A stretch of DNA of 19,500 nucleotides, taken from the NCBI GenBank assembly GCA_010029175.1, contig RGNC01000020.1, forward strand, positions 1 through 19,500. Direction: 5' to 3'. The translations under genes were made by a program, and so were the position numbers. This document shows positions 7,153 to 14,802 of this stretch, one piece after another. This DNA is from Synechococcaceae bacterium WB8_1B_136 (GTDB lineage Bacteria; Cyanobacteriota; Cyanobacteriia; PCC-6307; Cyanobiaceae). The notes under the pieces were generated by a model. It had not been told where the DNA came from. It saw only the letters and a program-made list of their open reading frames with translations, and did no database searches. How positions within the stretch are numbered: the first letter of the stretch is position 1; every line of letters starts with the position of its first letter.

Positions 7153-7713
7153 ATGGACGCCCCCGCCGGCCGGCTCTTTCTGATCACTGGGCCCAGTGGG
7201 GTGGGCAAGGGAACGCTGGTGCAGGCGCTGCTGGAGCGCCACCCCCAGATCTGGCTCTCGATTTCCGCTACCACCCGTGCCCCCCGGGCCGGCGAGGAGG
7301 AGGGCCGCCACTACTTCTTCCTCGATCGCGAGGCCTTTGCGGCCACCGTGGCCCAGGGGGGCTTGCTGGAGTGGGCGGAGTTCGCCGGCAACTGCTACGG
7401 CACCCCCCGCCAGCCGGTGGAGGCCCAGCTGGCCGCGGGCCGGCCGGTGCTGTTGGAGATCGAGCTGGAGGGGGCGCGGCAGGTGCGCAAGAGCTTCCCC
7501 AGCGGCTTCCAGATCTTTGTTGAGCCCCCCAGCTTTGAGGAGTTGGAGCGTCGCATCCGCGGCCGCGGCACCGACAGCGAGGAGGCGATCACGCGTCGCC
7601 TGGCCCGGGCCAGGGTGGAGTTGGAGGCCGCAGCGGAGTTCGATGCCCTGCTGGTGAATGGTGATCTTCAGCAGGCCCTGGCCCACTTGGAGCAGCTGAT
7701 GGGCCTGGCCTGA
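7153..7713 (+). CDS. gmk: Guanylate kinase
   Basis: This 186-residue cytoplasmic enzyme phosphorylates GMP to GDP with ATP. The P-loop is ITGPSGVGKGTL near residues 11-22. GMP-binding elements follow: SISATTRAPRAGEEEGRHYFF, with EWAEFAGNCYGTP downstream. LEIELEGARQVRKSFP and the lid region RIRGRGTDSEEAITRRL are also typical. Length is normal. The ATG at 7153 was chosen over a GTG at 7126 because the extra residues come from a 12-bp repeat. The open frame continues far upstream only because it is antisense to the GC-rich NFACT gene. gmk is divergent from that gene and convergent with psaF-psaJ. Confidence 0.96.
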   Translation: MDAPAGRLFLITGPSGVGKGTLVQALLERHPQIWLSISATTRAPRAGEEEGRHYFFLDREAFAATVAQGGLLEWAEFAGNCYGTPRQPVEAQLAAGRPVLLEIELEGARQVRKSFPSGFQIFVEPPSFEELERRIRGRGTDSEEAITRRLARARVELEAAAEFDALLVNGDLQQALAHLEQLMGLA

Positions 7714-7742
7714 GGCCCATGCTCAGCGACACGGCTGGGATA

Positions 7743-7770
7743 CAAAAAAGCGGCCCCTGAGGGCCGCTTG
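7743..7770 (-). terminator. Intrinsic terminator of psaF-psaJ
   Basis: On the minus strand a perfect 9-bp stem (7748-7756 with 7761-7769, core GCGGCCC) closes a 4-base loop and is followed directly by six T residues (7749-7744). It begins 15 bases after the psaJ stop. The plus strand lacks a comparable T run, so it probably acts mainly on psaJ transcripts, though the hairpin could also slow gmk read-through. Confidence 0.85.
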
Positions 7771-7784
7771 ATCAATCGTTCCGC

Positions 7785-7901
7785 TCACATCGGGTGGAAC
7801 AGCAGATCGGGATAGAAGCGGTTGAACTCGATCAGGATGCCGGCGGTCACGGTGAACCAGATGGCGGCAAACACCGGGGCGGTGGTCAGGAACTTTTTCA
7901 T
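7785..7901 (-). CDS. psaJ: Photosystem I reaction center subunit IX (PsaJ)
   Basis: This 38-residue one-helix protein starts MKKFLTTAPVFAAIWFT and ends EFNRFYPDLLFHPM, a close fit to PsaJ in length and sequence. The hydrophobic segment spans about residues 8-25. PsaJ sits at the edge of photosystem I next to PsaF and helps hold it. The gene lies 47 bases downstream of psaF on the same strand, the usual cyanobacterial psaFJ order, and a strong terminator follows. Confidence 0.96.
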   Translation of the reverse strand: MKKFLTTAPVFAAIWFTVTAGILIEFNRFYPDLLFHPM

Positions 7902-7948
7902 GGCAGCGAACCTGTGGGCGACGATCGGGGTGGAGGGGAGAACTGCGA

Positions 7949-8428
7949 TCAGCGGGGTGAGACGGTGACCTTGTCGTCGGCCTCCAGCAGCTTGCCGCTG
8001 GTGAACTCGCCGAAGGCGGCGATGGGCCAGCTGGCGGCAGCCAGGGTGCTCTTGAACGCCAGGGGAAGATCGATCTGGATCTCCTTCATGGTTGCGTCCT
8101 TGTCGGCGCGGATGGCCTTGAGGTAGTTGCGGCCAGCCCAGCCGATGGTGCCAGCGATATAGAGGAAGGCGATGCCGGGGATCATGAACTCACCGGCGTG
8201 GCTCCAGCGGCCGTCCACGATCAGGTGGGGCAGGCCATCGGTGCCGCAGAGGGCCTGGCTGTAGAGCTCGAAGCGGGCCTTGGCCTGCTTGGTAGTGGCT
8301 GCACTGGCGCGCTGTTGGAAGCGGGCGCTCTCAGCGCAGGGGGTGAGGCCTGCCACATCGGCCTTGGCCACAGGGGCGAAGCCGAAGATCAGCAGGGCGG
8401 AAATGAGAACAGCGAAAAGGCGGCGCAT
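7949..8428 (-). CDS. psaF: Photosystem I reaction center subunit III (PsaF)
   Basis: This 159-residue protein has a signal peptide (residues 1-23, MRRLFAVLISALLIFGFAP, cleaved after AKA). The mature lumenal part begins DVAGLTPCAESARFQQRA and includes LCGTDGLPHLIVDGRWSHAG. Transmembrane helices and the conserved C-terminus GEFTSGKLLEADDKVTVSPR follow. PsaF is on the lumenal and membrane periphery of photosystem I; in algae and plants it helps dock plastocyanin or cytochrome c6, while in cyanobacteria it is mainly structural. ATG 8428 was preferred over an in-frame ATG at 8446 because it starts the signal peptide. It is divergent from tsaD across only 62 bases, which must hold both promoters. 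Confidence 0.97.
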   Translation of the reverse strand: MRRLFAVLISALLIFGFAPVAKADVAGLTPCAESARFQQRASAATTKQAKARFELYSQALCGTDGLPHLIVDGRWSHAGEFMIPGIAFLYIAGTIGWAGRNYLKAIRADKDATMKEIQIDLPLAFKSTLAAASWPIAAFGEFTSGKLLEADDKVTVSPR

Positions 8429-8490
8429 CGGGTCCAGCAGCTGCACGGCAGGATGTCACGCTCGGACAGTAGGGGAGCTGCTCGGAGACG

Positions 8491-9567
8491 ATGCCCACGG
8501 TCCTGGCCCTCGAAACAAGTTGTGACGAGTCCGCGGCAGCGCTGGTGCGGGATCAGCAGGTGCTGGCGAGTGCCGTGGCCTCCCAGGTGGAGGAGCACGC
8601 CCGCTACGGCGGGGTGGTGCCGGAGATCGCCTCCCGCCGCCACGTGGAGGCCCTGCCGGCCTTGATCGAGCAGGTGATGGCCAAGAGCGGCCTGGCCTAT
8701 GGCGAGCTCGACGCCATCGCGGCCACGGTGGCGCCCGGCCTGGCGGGGGCACTGCTGGTGGGTTCGATCACCGGCCGCAGCCTGGCGCGGCTGCACGGCA
8801 AGCCCTTCCTGGGGGTGCATCACCTGGAGGGCCACCTCTGCTCGGTGCACCTGGGCGAACCCCTGCCCCAGGGGCCCTACCTGGTGCTGCTGGTGAGCGG
8901 CGGCCACACGGAGATGATCCGGGTGGACGGCCCTGGGGCTTACACCCGACTGGCCCGCAGCCGCGACGACGCCGCTGGCGAGGCCTTCGACAAGGTGGCC
9001 CGGCTGCTGGGGCTGGGCTACCCGGGCGGCCCCGCGATCCAGGCGGCAGCGGCCGCGGGGGATCCGCGACGCTTTCCCCTGCCCAAGGGCCGGGTGTCGC
9101 TGCCGGAGGGGGGCTTCCATCCCTACGACTTCAGCTTCAGCGGCCTCAAGACCGCCGTGCTGCGGCTGGTGAACCAGCTGAAGGCCGAGCAGCAGGCGGA
9201 AGCCGCACGCCCGCAGCCCTTCCCCCTGGCGGATGTGGCGGCCAGCTTCGAGCAGGTGGTGGCCGATGTGCTGGTGGAGCGCACCTGCCGCTGTGCCCGC
9301 GACCAGGATCTGCGCACCCTGGTGATGGTGGGCGGGGTGGCGGCCAACCGGCGCCTGCGGGCCGCCATGGAGCGGCGCTGCGCTGAGCTGGGGCTGCAGT
9401 GGCGGGTGGCGCCGCTGGCCTACTGCACCGACAACGCCGCCATGATCGCCGTGGCGGCGGAGCAGCGGTTGCTGGCTGGGGGGGTGAGCGACATCCGCCT
9501 GGCGGTGGCGCCCCGGCTGGCCCTGGAGGATGCCGTTGCCCTCTATGACCCGCAGGCGCCCTTCTAA
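8491..9567 (+). CDS. tsaD: tRNA N6-adenosine threonylcarbamoyltransferase
   Basis: This 358-residue protein transfers the threonylcarbamoyl group to A37 of ANN-decoding tRNAs, working with TsaB, TsaE and TsaC. It begins MPTVLALETSCDESAAALV and has GGVVPEIASRRHVEALP. The metal-binding HLEGH motif places His111 and His115 at the family positions. LVSGGHTEMI and, further on, GGVAANRRLR and YCTDNAAMIA follow. It acts in the cytoplasm. GGAG lies three bases before the ATG; a stronger GGGGAG lies further up. The hli gene follows 35 bases downstream on the same strand and may be cotranscribed. Older names are gcp and O-sialoglycoprotein endopeptidase. Confidence 0.97.
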   Translation: MPTVLALETSCDESAAALVRDQQVLASAVASQVEEHARYGGVVPEIASRRHVEALPALIEQVMAKSGLAYGELDAIAATVAPGLAGALLVGSITGRSLARLHGKPFLGVHHLEGHLCSVHLGEPLPQGPYLVLLVSGGHTEMIRVDGPGAYTRLARSRDDAAGEAFDKVARLLGLGYPGGPAIQAAAAAGDPRRFPLPKGRVSLPEGGFHPYDFSFSGLKTAVLRLVNQLKAEQQAEAARPQPFPLADVAASFEQVVADVLVERTCRCARDQDLRTLVMVGGVAANRRLRAAMERRCAELGLQWRVAPLAYCTDNAAMIAVAAEQRLLAGGVSDIRLAVAPRLALEDAVALYDPQAPF

Positions 9568-9602
9568 GACCTCTAGGCTCATTCCACGCATTGGCAGTTG
9601 CG

Positions 9603-9803
9603 ATGGCCACCGCCCACCCCCGGGACAGCGCCCAACCCCGGGAGACGGTTGAGGCCGCGCCCGAGGAACTCAATCAGTGGAAGCGGGGATTCACCCCCCA
9701 GGCGGAGATCTGGAACGGCCGCATGGCGATGCTCGGCCTCTCGGTGGGGCTGGGGATGCTGCTGGTGGTGCGGCTGTTCGGCGACATCTCCGCCGCCCAT
9801 TAG
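9603..9803 (+). CDS. hli: High-light-inducible protein (Hlip), one-helix chlorophyll a/b-binding-like
   Basis: This 66-residue protein has a polar N-terminus and then the CAB-family helix: QAEIWNGRMAMLGLSVGLGM, with Glu-x-x-Asn-Gly-Arg as the pigment-binding and salt-bridge residues. The hydrophobic end is LLVVRLFGDISAAH. Hlips bind chlorophyll and carotenoid in the thylakoid and protect photosystems, often under high light or during chlorophyll protein assembly. The ATG at 9603 was chosen; a TTG at 9591 would add four residues. The upstream 35 bases contain TAGGCT (9574-9579), a possible -10 box. Its stop is 12 bases from the convergent pilT stop. Confidence 0.92.
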   Translation: MATAHPRDSAQPRETVEAAPEELNQWKRGFTPQAEIWNGRMAMLGLSVGLGMLLVVRLFGDISAAH

Positions 9804-9815
9804 TGCAGCTGCGGC

Positions 9816-11033
9816 CTACACCTTCCCCCGCAGGACCATCGCCAGCTCATTGGGCTTGAGGCTCTGGGCGATGGCATCCTCCGCTGCCACGCGGCCCTCC
9901 TCCACCAGCTTGGCCAGGGCCTGGTTGGCCGTTTGCATGCCATCGAAACCGCTGCGCTCCATGATTTGCTCGATCTCCTCCAGTTCGCTGCGCTGGATGT
10001 AGTCCTTGCAGGCTTCGGTGTTGATCAGGATGTCGTGGTAGCCGGCGCGTTTGCCGTCGGTGGTCTTGATCAGCCCCTGGGCGATCACGGCGATCAGCGC
10101 TTCCGACACCCCGCGGCGCACGCCCTCCTGCTCGCCGGGGGGAACCATGCCCAGCACCCGTTCCACCGTCTTCACCGCGGAGTTGGTGTGCAGGGTGCCA
10201 AACACCAGGTGGCCGGTCTGGGCGGCCTCCAGGGCGGTGGCGAGGGTTTCCTGGTCGCGGATTTCGCCGATCAGGATCACATCGGGATCTTCCCGCAGGG
10301 CGGCCCGCAGGGCGTTGTGGAACAGCTTGGTGTGCTGGCCCACCTCCCGGTGCCGCACCAGCGATTGGCGGCTTTCGTGCACGAACTCCACCGGATCCTC
10401 GATCGTGAGGATGTGGCGGCTCATGTTGGTGTTGATACAGTCGATCATCGCCGCCAGGGTGGTGCTCTTGCCGGAGCCCGTGGGGCCGGTCACGAGAATC
10501 AGACCCTTCGGCCGGGCACACAGCTGCTTGAGCACCTCCGGCAGCTTGAGTTCCTCGAGGGTCAGGATCCTCTGGGGAATCAGGCGCAGCACCATCGCCT
10601 GGCCCCGCAGGGAATCCATCAGGTTGATGCGCACGCGCACGAAGGGGAAGGCATGGGAGCCGTCGAACTCCTTCTCCTGCATGAAGCCATCGATCTGGGC
10701 TGGGGTGAGCATCTCCCGCAGCCAGCTCTGGAAGGTGGCCGGATCGGTGATGGGCCAGCCGGTGCGCAGCATCTCACCGCGGGCCCTGTAGCGGGGCTCT
10801 TCACCCACCCCGAGGTGCACATCGGAGTAGTTCTGCGCGTGGGCCAGCCGCACGATGCCCTCCAGGTTGGCCGGCATCGCCCCGCCCACAGCTCCCTCCT
10901 GGCCTGGTGCCGAGGATGGCGGCTCAGGGGCGGCCGGCGCTGCTGCTGATGCCGGTGGTGGTGCCGGCGGCGCTGCTGGTGTGATGCCGGCGGGAAAGAG
11001 GCCTGGCGGGAAGAGCGATTCGGGGCTGGCCAT
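9816..11033 (-). CDS. pilT: PilT-type twitching motility / retraction ATPase
   Basis: This protein (405 residues from ATG 11033; an ATG at 11057 adds eight) belongs to the type IV pilus secretion ATPase family. After a Pro/Ala-rich, probably disordered stretch (residues 1-52) comes the N-terminal PAS-like domain. Then come Walker A VTGPTGSGKSTT (about 182-192), the Asp box TIEDPVEF, Walker B ALREDPDVILIGEIRDQET and the His box GTLHTNSA. The family depolymerizes pili for retraction in motility or DNA uptake. No other pil gene is adjacent. PilT is favoured over PilB by overall length and lack of a long N-terminal domain, but a PilU-like paralogue cannot be excluded. It converges with hli. Confidence 0.9.
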   Translation of the reverse strand: MASPESLFPPGLFPAGITPAAPPAPPPASAAAPAAPEPPSSAPGQEGAVGGAMPANLEGIVRLAHAQNYSDVHLGVGEEPRYRARGEMLRTGWPITDPATFQSWLREMLTPAQIDGFMQEKEFDGSHAFPFVRVRINLMDSLRGQAMVLRLIPQRILTLEELKLPEVLKQLCARPKGLILVTGPTGSGKSTTLAAMIDCINTNMSRHILTIEDPVEFVHESRQSLVRHREVGQHTKLFHNALRAALREDPDVILIGEIRDQETLATALEAAQTGHLVFGTLHTNSAVKTVERVLGMVPPGEQEGVRRGVSEALIAVIAQGLIKTTDGKRAGYHDILINTEACKDYIQRSELEEIEQIMERSGFDGMQTANQALAKLVEEGRVAAEDAIAQSLKPNELAMVLRGKV

Positions 11034-11150
11034 CGGCCATGGGCGGGGCACATCCACCAGGATCGCCGCAAATCAGCGGCTTGTGCATGGCTGGGGGGTG
11101 CGGAGCCCTCCGGCGGGCATCTTTAAGATCCGCCTGGATGCAGCTGCGCC

Positions 11151-12284
11151 GTGACCACGCTCCACAACGTCTGCATCGTGCTGGGCACCCGGCCAGAGGC
11201 GATCAAGCTGGCGCCCGTGATCCAGGCCTTCCAACGGGCCGACGACTTTCACACCCGCGTGGTGCTCACCGGCCAGCACCGGGAAATGGTGGCCCAGGTG
11301 ATGGATCTGTTCGGCCTGACGGCCGACCGGGACCTGGCCCTGATGACCCCGAAGCAGACCCTCACCCACGTGACCTGCGCGGCCTTGCAGGGCCTGAAGG
11401 AGGAGTTCGAGCAGCACCGCCCCGATCTGGTGCTGGTGCAGGGCGACACCACCACCGCCTTCGCCGCGGCGCTGGCGGCGTTTTACGAGCAGATCCCGGT
11501 GGGGCACGTGGAGGCCGGCCTGCGCACCGACAACATCTTTGATCCCTATCCGGAGGAGGCCAACCGCCGCCTGATCTCCCAGCTGGCCCTGCTGCACTTC
11601 GCCCCCACCCACGTGAGCGCCCGCAACCTGGCGGCTTCCGGCGTGGTGGGGGAAACCGTCACCACCGGCAATACGGTGATCGACGCGCTGCTGCTGATGG
11701 CGGAGCAGGCCCCGCCGTTTGAGCTGCCGGGGCTGGATTTCGAGCGCCAGCGGGTGATGCTGGCCACGGTGCACCGTCGCGAGAATTGGGGCGAGCGGCT
11801 GCAGGAAATCGGTCGCGGCTTCCTGGCGGTGCTGGAGCGCTTCCCGGACACGGCCCTGCTGTTGCCCCTGCACCGCAACCCCACCGTGCGCGAGCCGCTG
11901 CAGGCCCTGCTGGGGGATCACCCGCGGGCGTTCCTCACCGAACCCCTCGACTACGACCGGCTGGTGGCGGCCATGCGCGGCGCCACGCTGCTGCTCACCG
12001 ATTCCGGCGGCCTGCAGGAGGAGGCCCCGGCCCTGGGCAAGCCGGTGCTGGTGCTGCGCCGCACCACCGAGCGGCCGGAGGCCGTGGATGCGGGCACCGC
12101 CAAGCTGATCGGCACCGCCAGCGCCGACATCCTGCGGGAGACCAGCCTGCTGCTGGAGAACGCCGAGGCCTATGAGGCCATGGCCCGCGCCCACAACCCC
12201 TTCGGCGATGGCCAGGCCAGTGCCCGCATCCTGGACACCAGCCGCAGCTTCCTGAACGAGCGCCGCCGCAACGCCGCCGGCTGA
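11151..12284 (+). CDS. wecB: UDP-N-acetylglucosamine 2-epimerase (non-hydrolysing)
   Basis: This 377-residue enzyme interconverts UDP-GlcNAc and UDP-ManNAc, a precursor of surface polysaccharides. The N-terminus VCIVLGTRPEAIKLAPVIQA, VVLTGQHREMV, VQGDTTTAFAAALAA, VGHVEAGLRTDNIFDPYPEE and LTDSGGLQEEAPALGKPVLV are all family hallmarks. The start is a GTG at 11151; the nearby ATG at 11138 is out of frame, and GGATG lies ten or so bases upstream. TAAGAT (11124-11129) is a possible -10 box. No other polysaccharide genes are adjacent. The gene ends in a hairpin shared with the convergent efflux-adaptor gene. Confidence 0.95.
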   Translation: MTTLHNVCIVLGTRPEAIKLAPVIQAFQRADDFHTRVVLTGQHREMVAQVMDLFGLTADRDLALMTPKQTLTHVTCAALQGLKEEFEQHRPDLVLVQGDTTTAFAAALAAFYEQIPVGHVEAGLRTDNIFDPYPEEANRRLISQLALLHFAPTHVSARNLAASGVVGETVTTGNTVIDALLLMAEQAPPFELPGLDFERQRVMLATVHRRENWGERLQEIGRGFLAVLERFPDTALLLPLHRNPTVREPLQALLGDHPRAFLTEPLDYDRLVAAMRGATLLLTDSGGLQEEAPALGKPVLVLRRTTERPEAVDAGTAKLIGTASADILRETSLLLENAEAYEAMARAHNPFGDGQASARILDTSRSFLNERRRNAAG

Positions 12285-12298
12285 GGGATGTCCCTCAG
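12281..12298. terminator. Symmetric hairpin containing both convergent stop codons
   Basis: CTGAGGGA-TG-TCCCTCAG is a perfect inverted repeat of 8 bp around two bases. It contains the wecB TGA (12282-12284) and, on the other strand, the adaptor-gene TGA (12297-12295). No T run follows on either strand, so it is not a classic intrinsic terminator. It may still stabilize 3' ends or act bidirectionally with help. Confidence 0.45.
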
Positions 12299-13521
12299 TC
12301 CTTGCCCCGGGTCTTCTTGGCCCAGGGCGGCAGGTCGATGAACACCCGGGTGCCGGGGCGCAGCCCCGAGAGAATCTGGGTGTCGCGGCCACTGCTGGCC
12401 CCCAGGCTCACCGGCTGGAAGGTGGGTTGATTGCCCTTGCCCACCAGCAGCACCCCCGGCCGGCCGTCTTCCGTGACCACGGCCACGGTGGGCACGAGGG
12501 TGCGGGCCGCCAGGGCACCGGTGTTGAAGTCGATGTCGGCGGTCATGCCGATGCGCAGCTCCGGGGGTGGATTGAGCATGCGCAGTTTCACCTCGAAGGA
12601 GGTGACGTTGTTGAGTTTCTCGGCCCGCGGCGCGATCTGGCGCACCTGGGCGGCAAAGCGACGGTCGGGGAATGCATCCACCCGCACGCTGGCGGCCTGC
12701 CCCACCTTGAGCCGGCCGATGTCGCTTTCGGGCACCTTGGCGATGGCCTCGAGGCCCTGGGCCAGTTCCACCACCGAGGAACTGCTGGCACCGGCACTGG
12801 CGCTGGCGGACGTGGTGGGGGTCACGTAGGCACCGGGATCGGCGAAGCGGGCGGTGATCACGCCGGAGAAGGGGGCCCGCACGGTGAGTTCGCTGCGTTC
12901 CATCTGCCGTTGCTCCAGCCGTTGCTGGGCCGCCCGCGCACTGGCCAGGTCCACCAGATAGGTGCTGCGGATGCGGTTGAAGTCGTTCTGGCTGATGGCC
13001 TTCTGGCGGATCAGTCCCTCGTTGCGCTGCAGCTCGCTGCGGCTGCGGGCCAGGAGGGCCTGGGCCGATTCCAGCTGGGCCTGCAGTTCCTGGAGCCGGT
13101 CGCTCAGATCGCCGCTGTCCATCAGGGCGATGGGCTGGCCCGCCTGCACCCTGTCGCCCTCATCCACATACAGCTGTTGCAGCACGCCCTGGCGCTTCGG
13201 GCTCACATTCACGCGGCGGTAGGCGCCCAGCTCGCCGCTGGCGGTGATCACGCCTGGCAGGGCTCCCTCTCTGGCCACCACGGTGTAGGTGGCCAGAGAG
13301 CGCTGCTGGCTGGCCGTGCGGCGTTGGCCCACCAGGGCGCCACCAGCGGCGATCAGCACCGCAGCGCCCAGTAGGCCGGCCCACAACCGCCGCCGCCTGA
13401 ACCAGCGCCTGGGGGCCGCTCCGGCCACGATCCGGTTGCTGGCGCCAGCCGGCTCGGAGCCCTCGCGGCGGGGAGAGGGTTGGAGCATTGCGGAAGGAAT
13501 GGTTCGGCGCCTGCGCTGCAT
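12295..13521 (-). CDS. Efflux RND / MacA-type periplasmic adaptor subunit (HlyD family)
   Basis: This 408-residue membrane fusion protein has a basic N-terminus (RRWFRRRR), one transmembrane anchor (residues about 46-65, WAGLLGAAVLIAAGGALVG) and a lipoyl/barrel-sandwich half ASGELGAYRRVNVSPKRQGV. A coiled-coil hairpin of about 100 residues follows (ELQAQLESAQALLARSRSEL onward), then the second sandwich half VRAPFSGVITARF and a beta-barrel with RIGMTADIDF. Such adaptors link an inner-membrane ABC or RND pump to an outer-membrane channel. The ATG at 13521 was chosen because AGGAAG lies five bases upstream; the ATG at 13488 (MLQPSP) has no such site. No pump gene is adjacent, so the substrate is unknown. 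A short Ser/Ala run (SASASAGASSSS) interrupts the region after the second sandwich half. Confidence 0.9.
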   Translation of the reverse strand: MQRRRRTIPSAMLQPSPRREGSEPAGASNRIVAGAAPRRWFRRRRLWAGLLGAAVLIAAGGALVGQRRTASQQRSLATYTVVAREGALPGVITASGELGAYRRVNVSPKRQGVLQQLYVDEGDRVQAGQPIALMDSGDLSDRLQELQAQLESAQALLARSRSELQRNEGLIRQKAISQNDFNRIRSTYLVDLASARAAQQRLEQRQMERSELTVRAPFSGVITARFADPGAYVTPTTSASASAGASSSSVVELAQGLEAIAKVPESDIGRLKVGQAASVRVDAFPDRRFAAQVRQIAPRAEKLNNVTSFEVKLRMLNPPPELRIGMTADIDFNTGALAARTLVPTVAVVTEDGRPGVLLVGKGNQPTFQPVSLGASSGRDTQILSGLRPGTRVFIDLPPWAKKTRGKD

Positions 13522-13615
13522 CCAGTCTTCCTGGTCGCCGGCGCCAGTGGGGCCCTGCTGCGGGGCGGATCACCGGCGCTGGGGTGCCGTGGCGGGGGCG
13601 GCCTACATTCCATCG

Positions 13616-14707
13616 ATGCTCAAAGCCGGAATCGTCGGCCTGCCCAACGTCGGCAAGTCGACCCTGTTCAACGCCCTCGTGGCCAACGCCCAGGCGGAGG
13701 CCGCCAACTATCCCTTCTGCACGATCGAGCCCAACTCGGGCATCGTGTCGGTGCCGGATCCCCGGCTGCAGCAGCTCTCCCAGGTGAGTGGCAGCAAGGA
13801 GATCATCCCCACCAAGGTGGAATTCGTGGACATCGCCGGCCTGGTGAAGGGGGCGAGCCAGGGCGAGGGCCTGGGCAACAAGTTTCTGGCCAACATCCGC
13901 GAAGTGGACGCGATCGTGCACGTGGTGCGCTGCTTCGAGAACGACGACGTGATCCACGTGAGCGGCTCGGTGGGCCCGGCCCGCGACGCCGAGGTGATCA
14001 ATCTCGAACTGGGGCTGGCGGATCTGGCCCAGGTGGAGAAGCGGCGCGAGCGCCTCAAGAAGCAACTGCGCACCAGCAAGGAGGCCCAGACCGAAGACGC
14101 CGCCCTGGAGCGCATCCAGGCGGTGTTGGAGCAGGGGGGGGCGGCCCGCAGCGTGGCGCTCAGTGAGGAGGAGGCGTTGATGGTGAAGCCCCTGGGGCTG
14201 CTCACCGCCAAGCCGATCATCTACGCCACCAACGTGAGTGAAGACGACCTGGCCTCCGGCAACGCCTACTGCGAGGAGGTGGCAGCGCTGGCCGCCAAGG
14301 AGGGTGCCGGCACGGTGCGCATCTCCGCCCAGGTGGAGGCCGAGCTGATCGAGCTGCCCGAGGAGGATCGAGCTGAGTTCCTGGCGGGGCTGGGGGTGGA
14401 GGAGGGCGGCCTGCAGAGCCTGATCCGCGCCACCTACGCCCTGCTGGGCCTGCGCACCTACTTCACCACCGGCGAGAAGGAAACCCGTGCCTGGACCATC
14501 AAGGCCGGCATGACCGCTCCCCAGGCCGCTGGCGTGATCCACACCGACTTCGAGCGCGGCTTCATCCGCGCCCAGACCATCGGCTACCAGCAACTGCTGG
14601 AGGCCGGCTCGCTCGCCGAAGCGCGCAACAAGGGCTGGCTGCGGGCCGAGGGCAAGGAATACGTGGTGGCCGAGGGGGATGTGATGGAGTTCCTGTTCAA
14701 CGTCTGA
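13616..14707 (+). CDS. ychF: Redox-regulated ATPase YchF (Obg family)
   Basis: This 363-residue protein, exactly the usual family length, is a TRAFAC P-loop ATPase that binds ribosomes and is linked to translation and oxidative stress. G1 is GLPNVGKST (residues 8-16), and G3 is DIAGLVKGASQGEGLGNKFL. The G4 motif is ATNVSEDD, meaning the NKxD of GTPases is replaced by NxxE, the known basis of ATP preference in YchF. A coiled coil follows G3 (EKRRERLKKQLRTSKEAQTE), and the C-terminal TGS domain has FTTGEKETRAWTIKAGMTA and HTDFERGFIRAQTI. The ATG at 13616 is followed directly by the G1 region. The small acidic gene downstream is on the same strand. Confidence 0.97.
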   Translation: MLKAGIVGLPNVGKSTLFNALVANAQAEAANYPFCTIEPNSGIVSVPDPRLQQLSQVSGSKEIIPTKVEFVDIAGLVKGASQGEGLGNKFLANIREVDAIVHVVRCFENDDVIHVSGSVGPARDAEVINLELGLADLAQVEKRRERLKKQLRTSKEAQTEDAALERIQAVLEQGGAARSVALSEEEALMVKPLGLLTAKPIIYATNVSEDDLASGNAYCEEVAALAAKEGAGTVRISAQVEAELIELPEEDRAEFLAGLGVEEGGLQSLIRATYALLGLRTYFTTGEKETRAWTIKAGMTAPQAAGVIHTDFERGFIRAQTIGYQQLLEAGSLAEARNKGWLRAEGKEYVVAEGDVMEFLFNV

Positions 14708-14724
14708 GCCGCTCTGAGGGCTGC

Positions 14725-14772
14725 CTCGCCGGTCGGTTGCTTCGCCGGTCGGCTGCATCGCCGATTCCCTGC
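14725..14772. repeat. Three 16-bp tandem repeats between ychF and the small downstream gene
   Basis: Units 14725-14740, 14741-14756 and 14757-14772 abut. Units 1 and 2 (TTCGCCGGTCGGCTGC type) match at 14 of 16 bases, and unit 3 matches unit 2 at 11 of 16. They occupy half of the 95-base gap after the ychF stop and have no in-frame coding explanation that I can see. Confidence 0.6.
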
Positions 14773-14802
14773 ATCACAATGGAGGCCCGCTTCAGTCTTG
14801 CG

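Noticed and set aside
7714..7784. The gmk-psaJ gap as a bidirectional intrinsic terminator
   Set aside because: A T run follows the hairpin only on the minus strand, so only the psaJ-directed function is well supported.
11138..11150. ATG at 11138 as the wecB start
   Set aside because: It is out of frame by one base with the wecB coding sequence; the GTG at 11151 directly precedes the conserved N-terminus.
13160..14758. Minus-strand open frame of about 530 codons opposite ychF
   Set aside because: It is antisense to the highly conserved ychF and runs into the wrong frame of the efflux adaptor.
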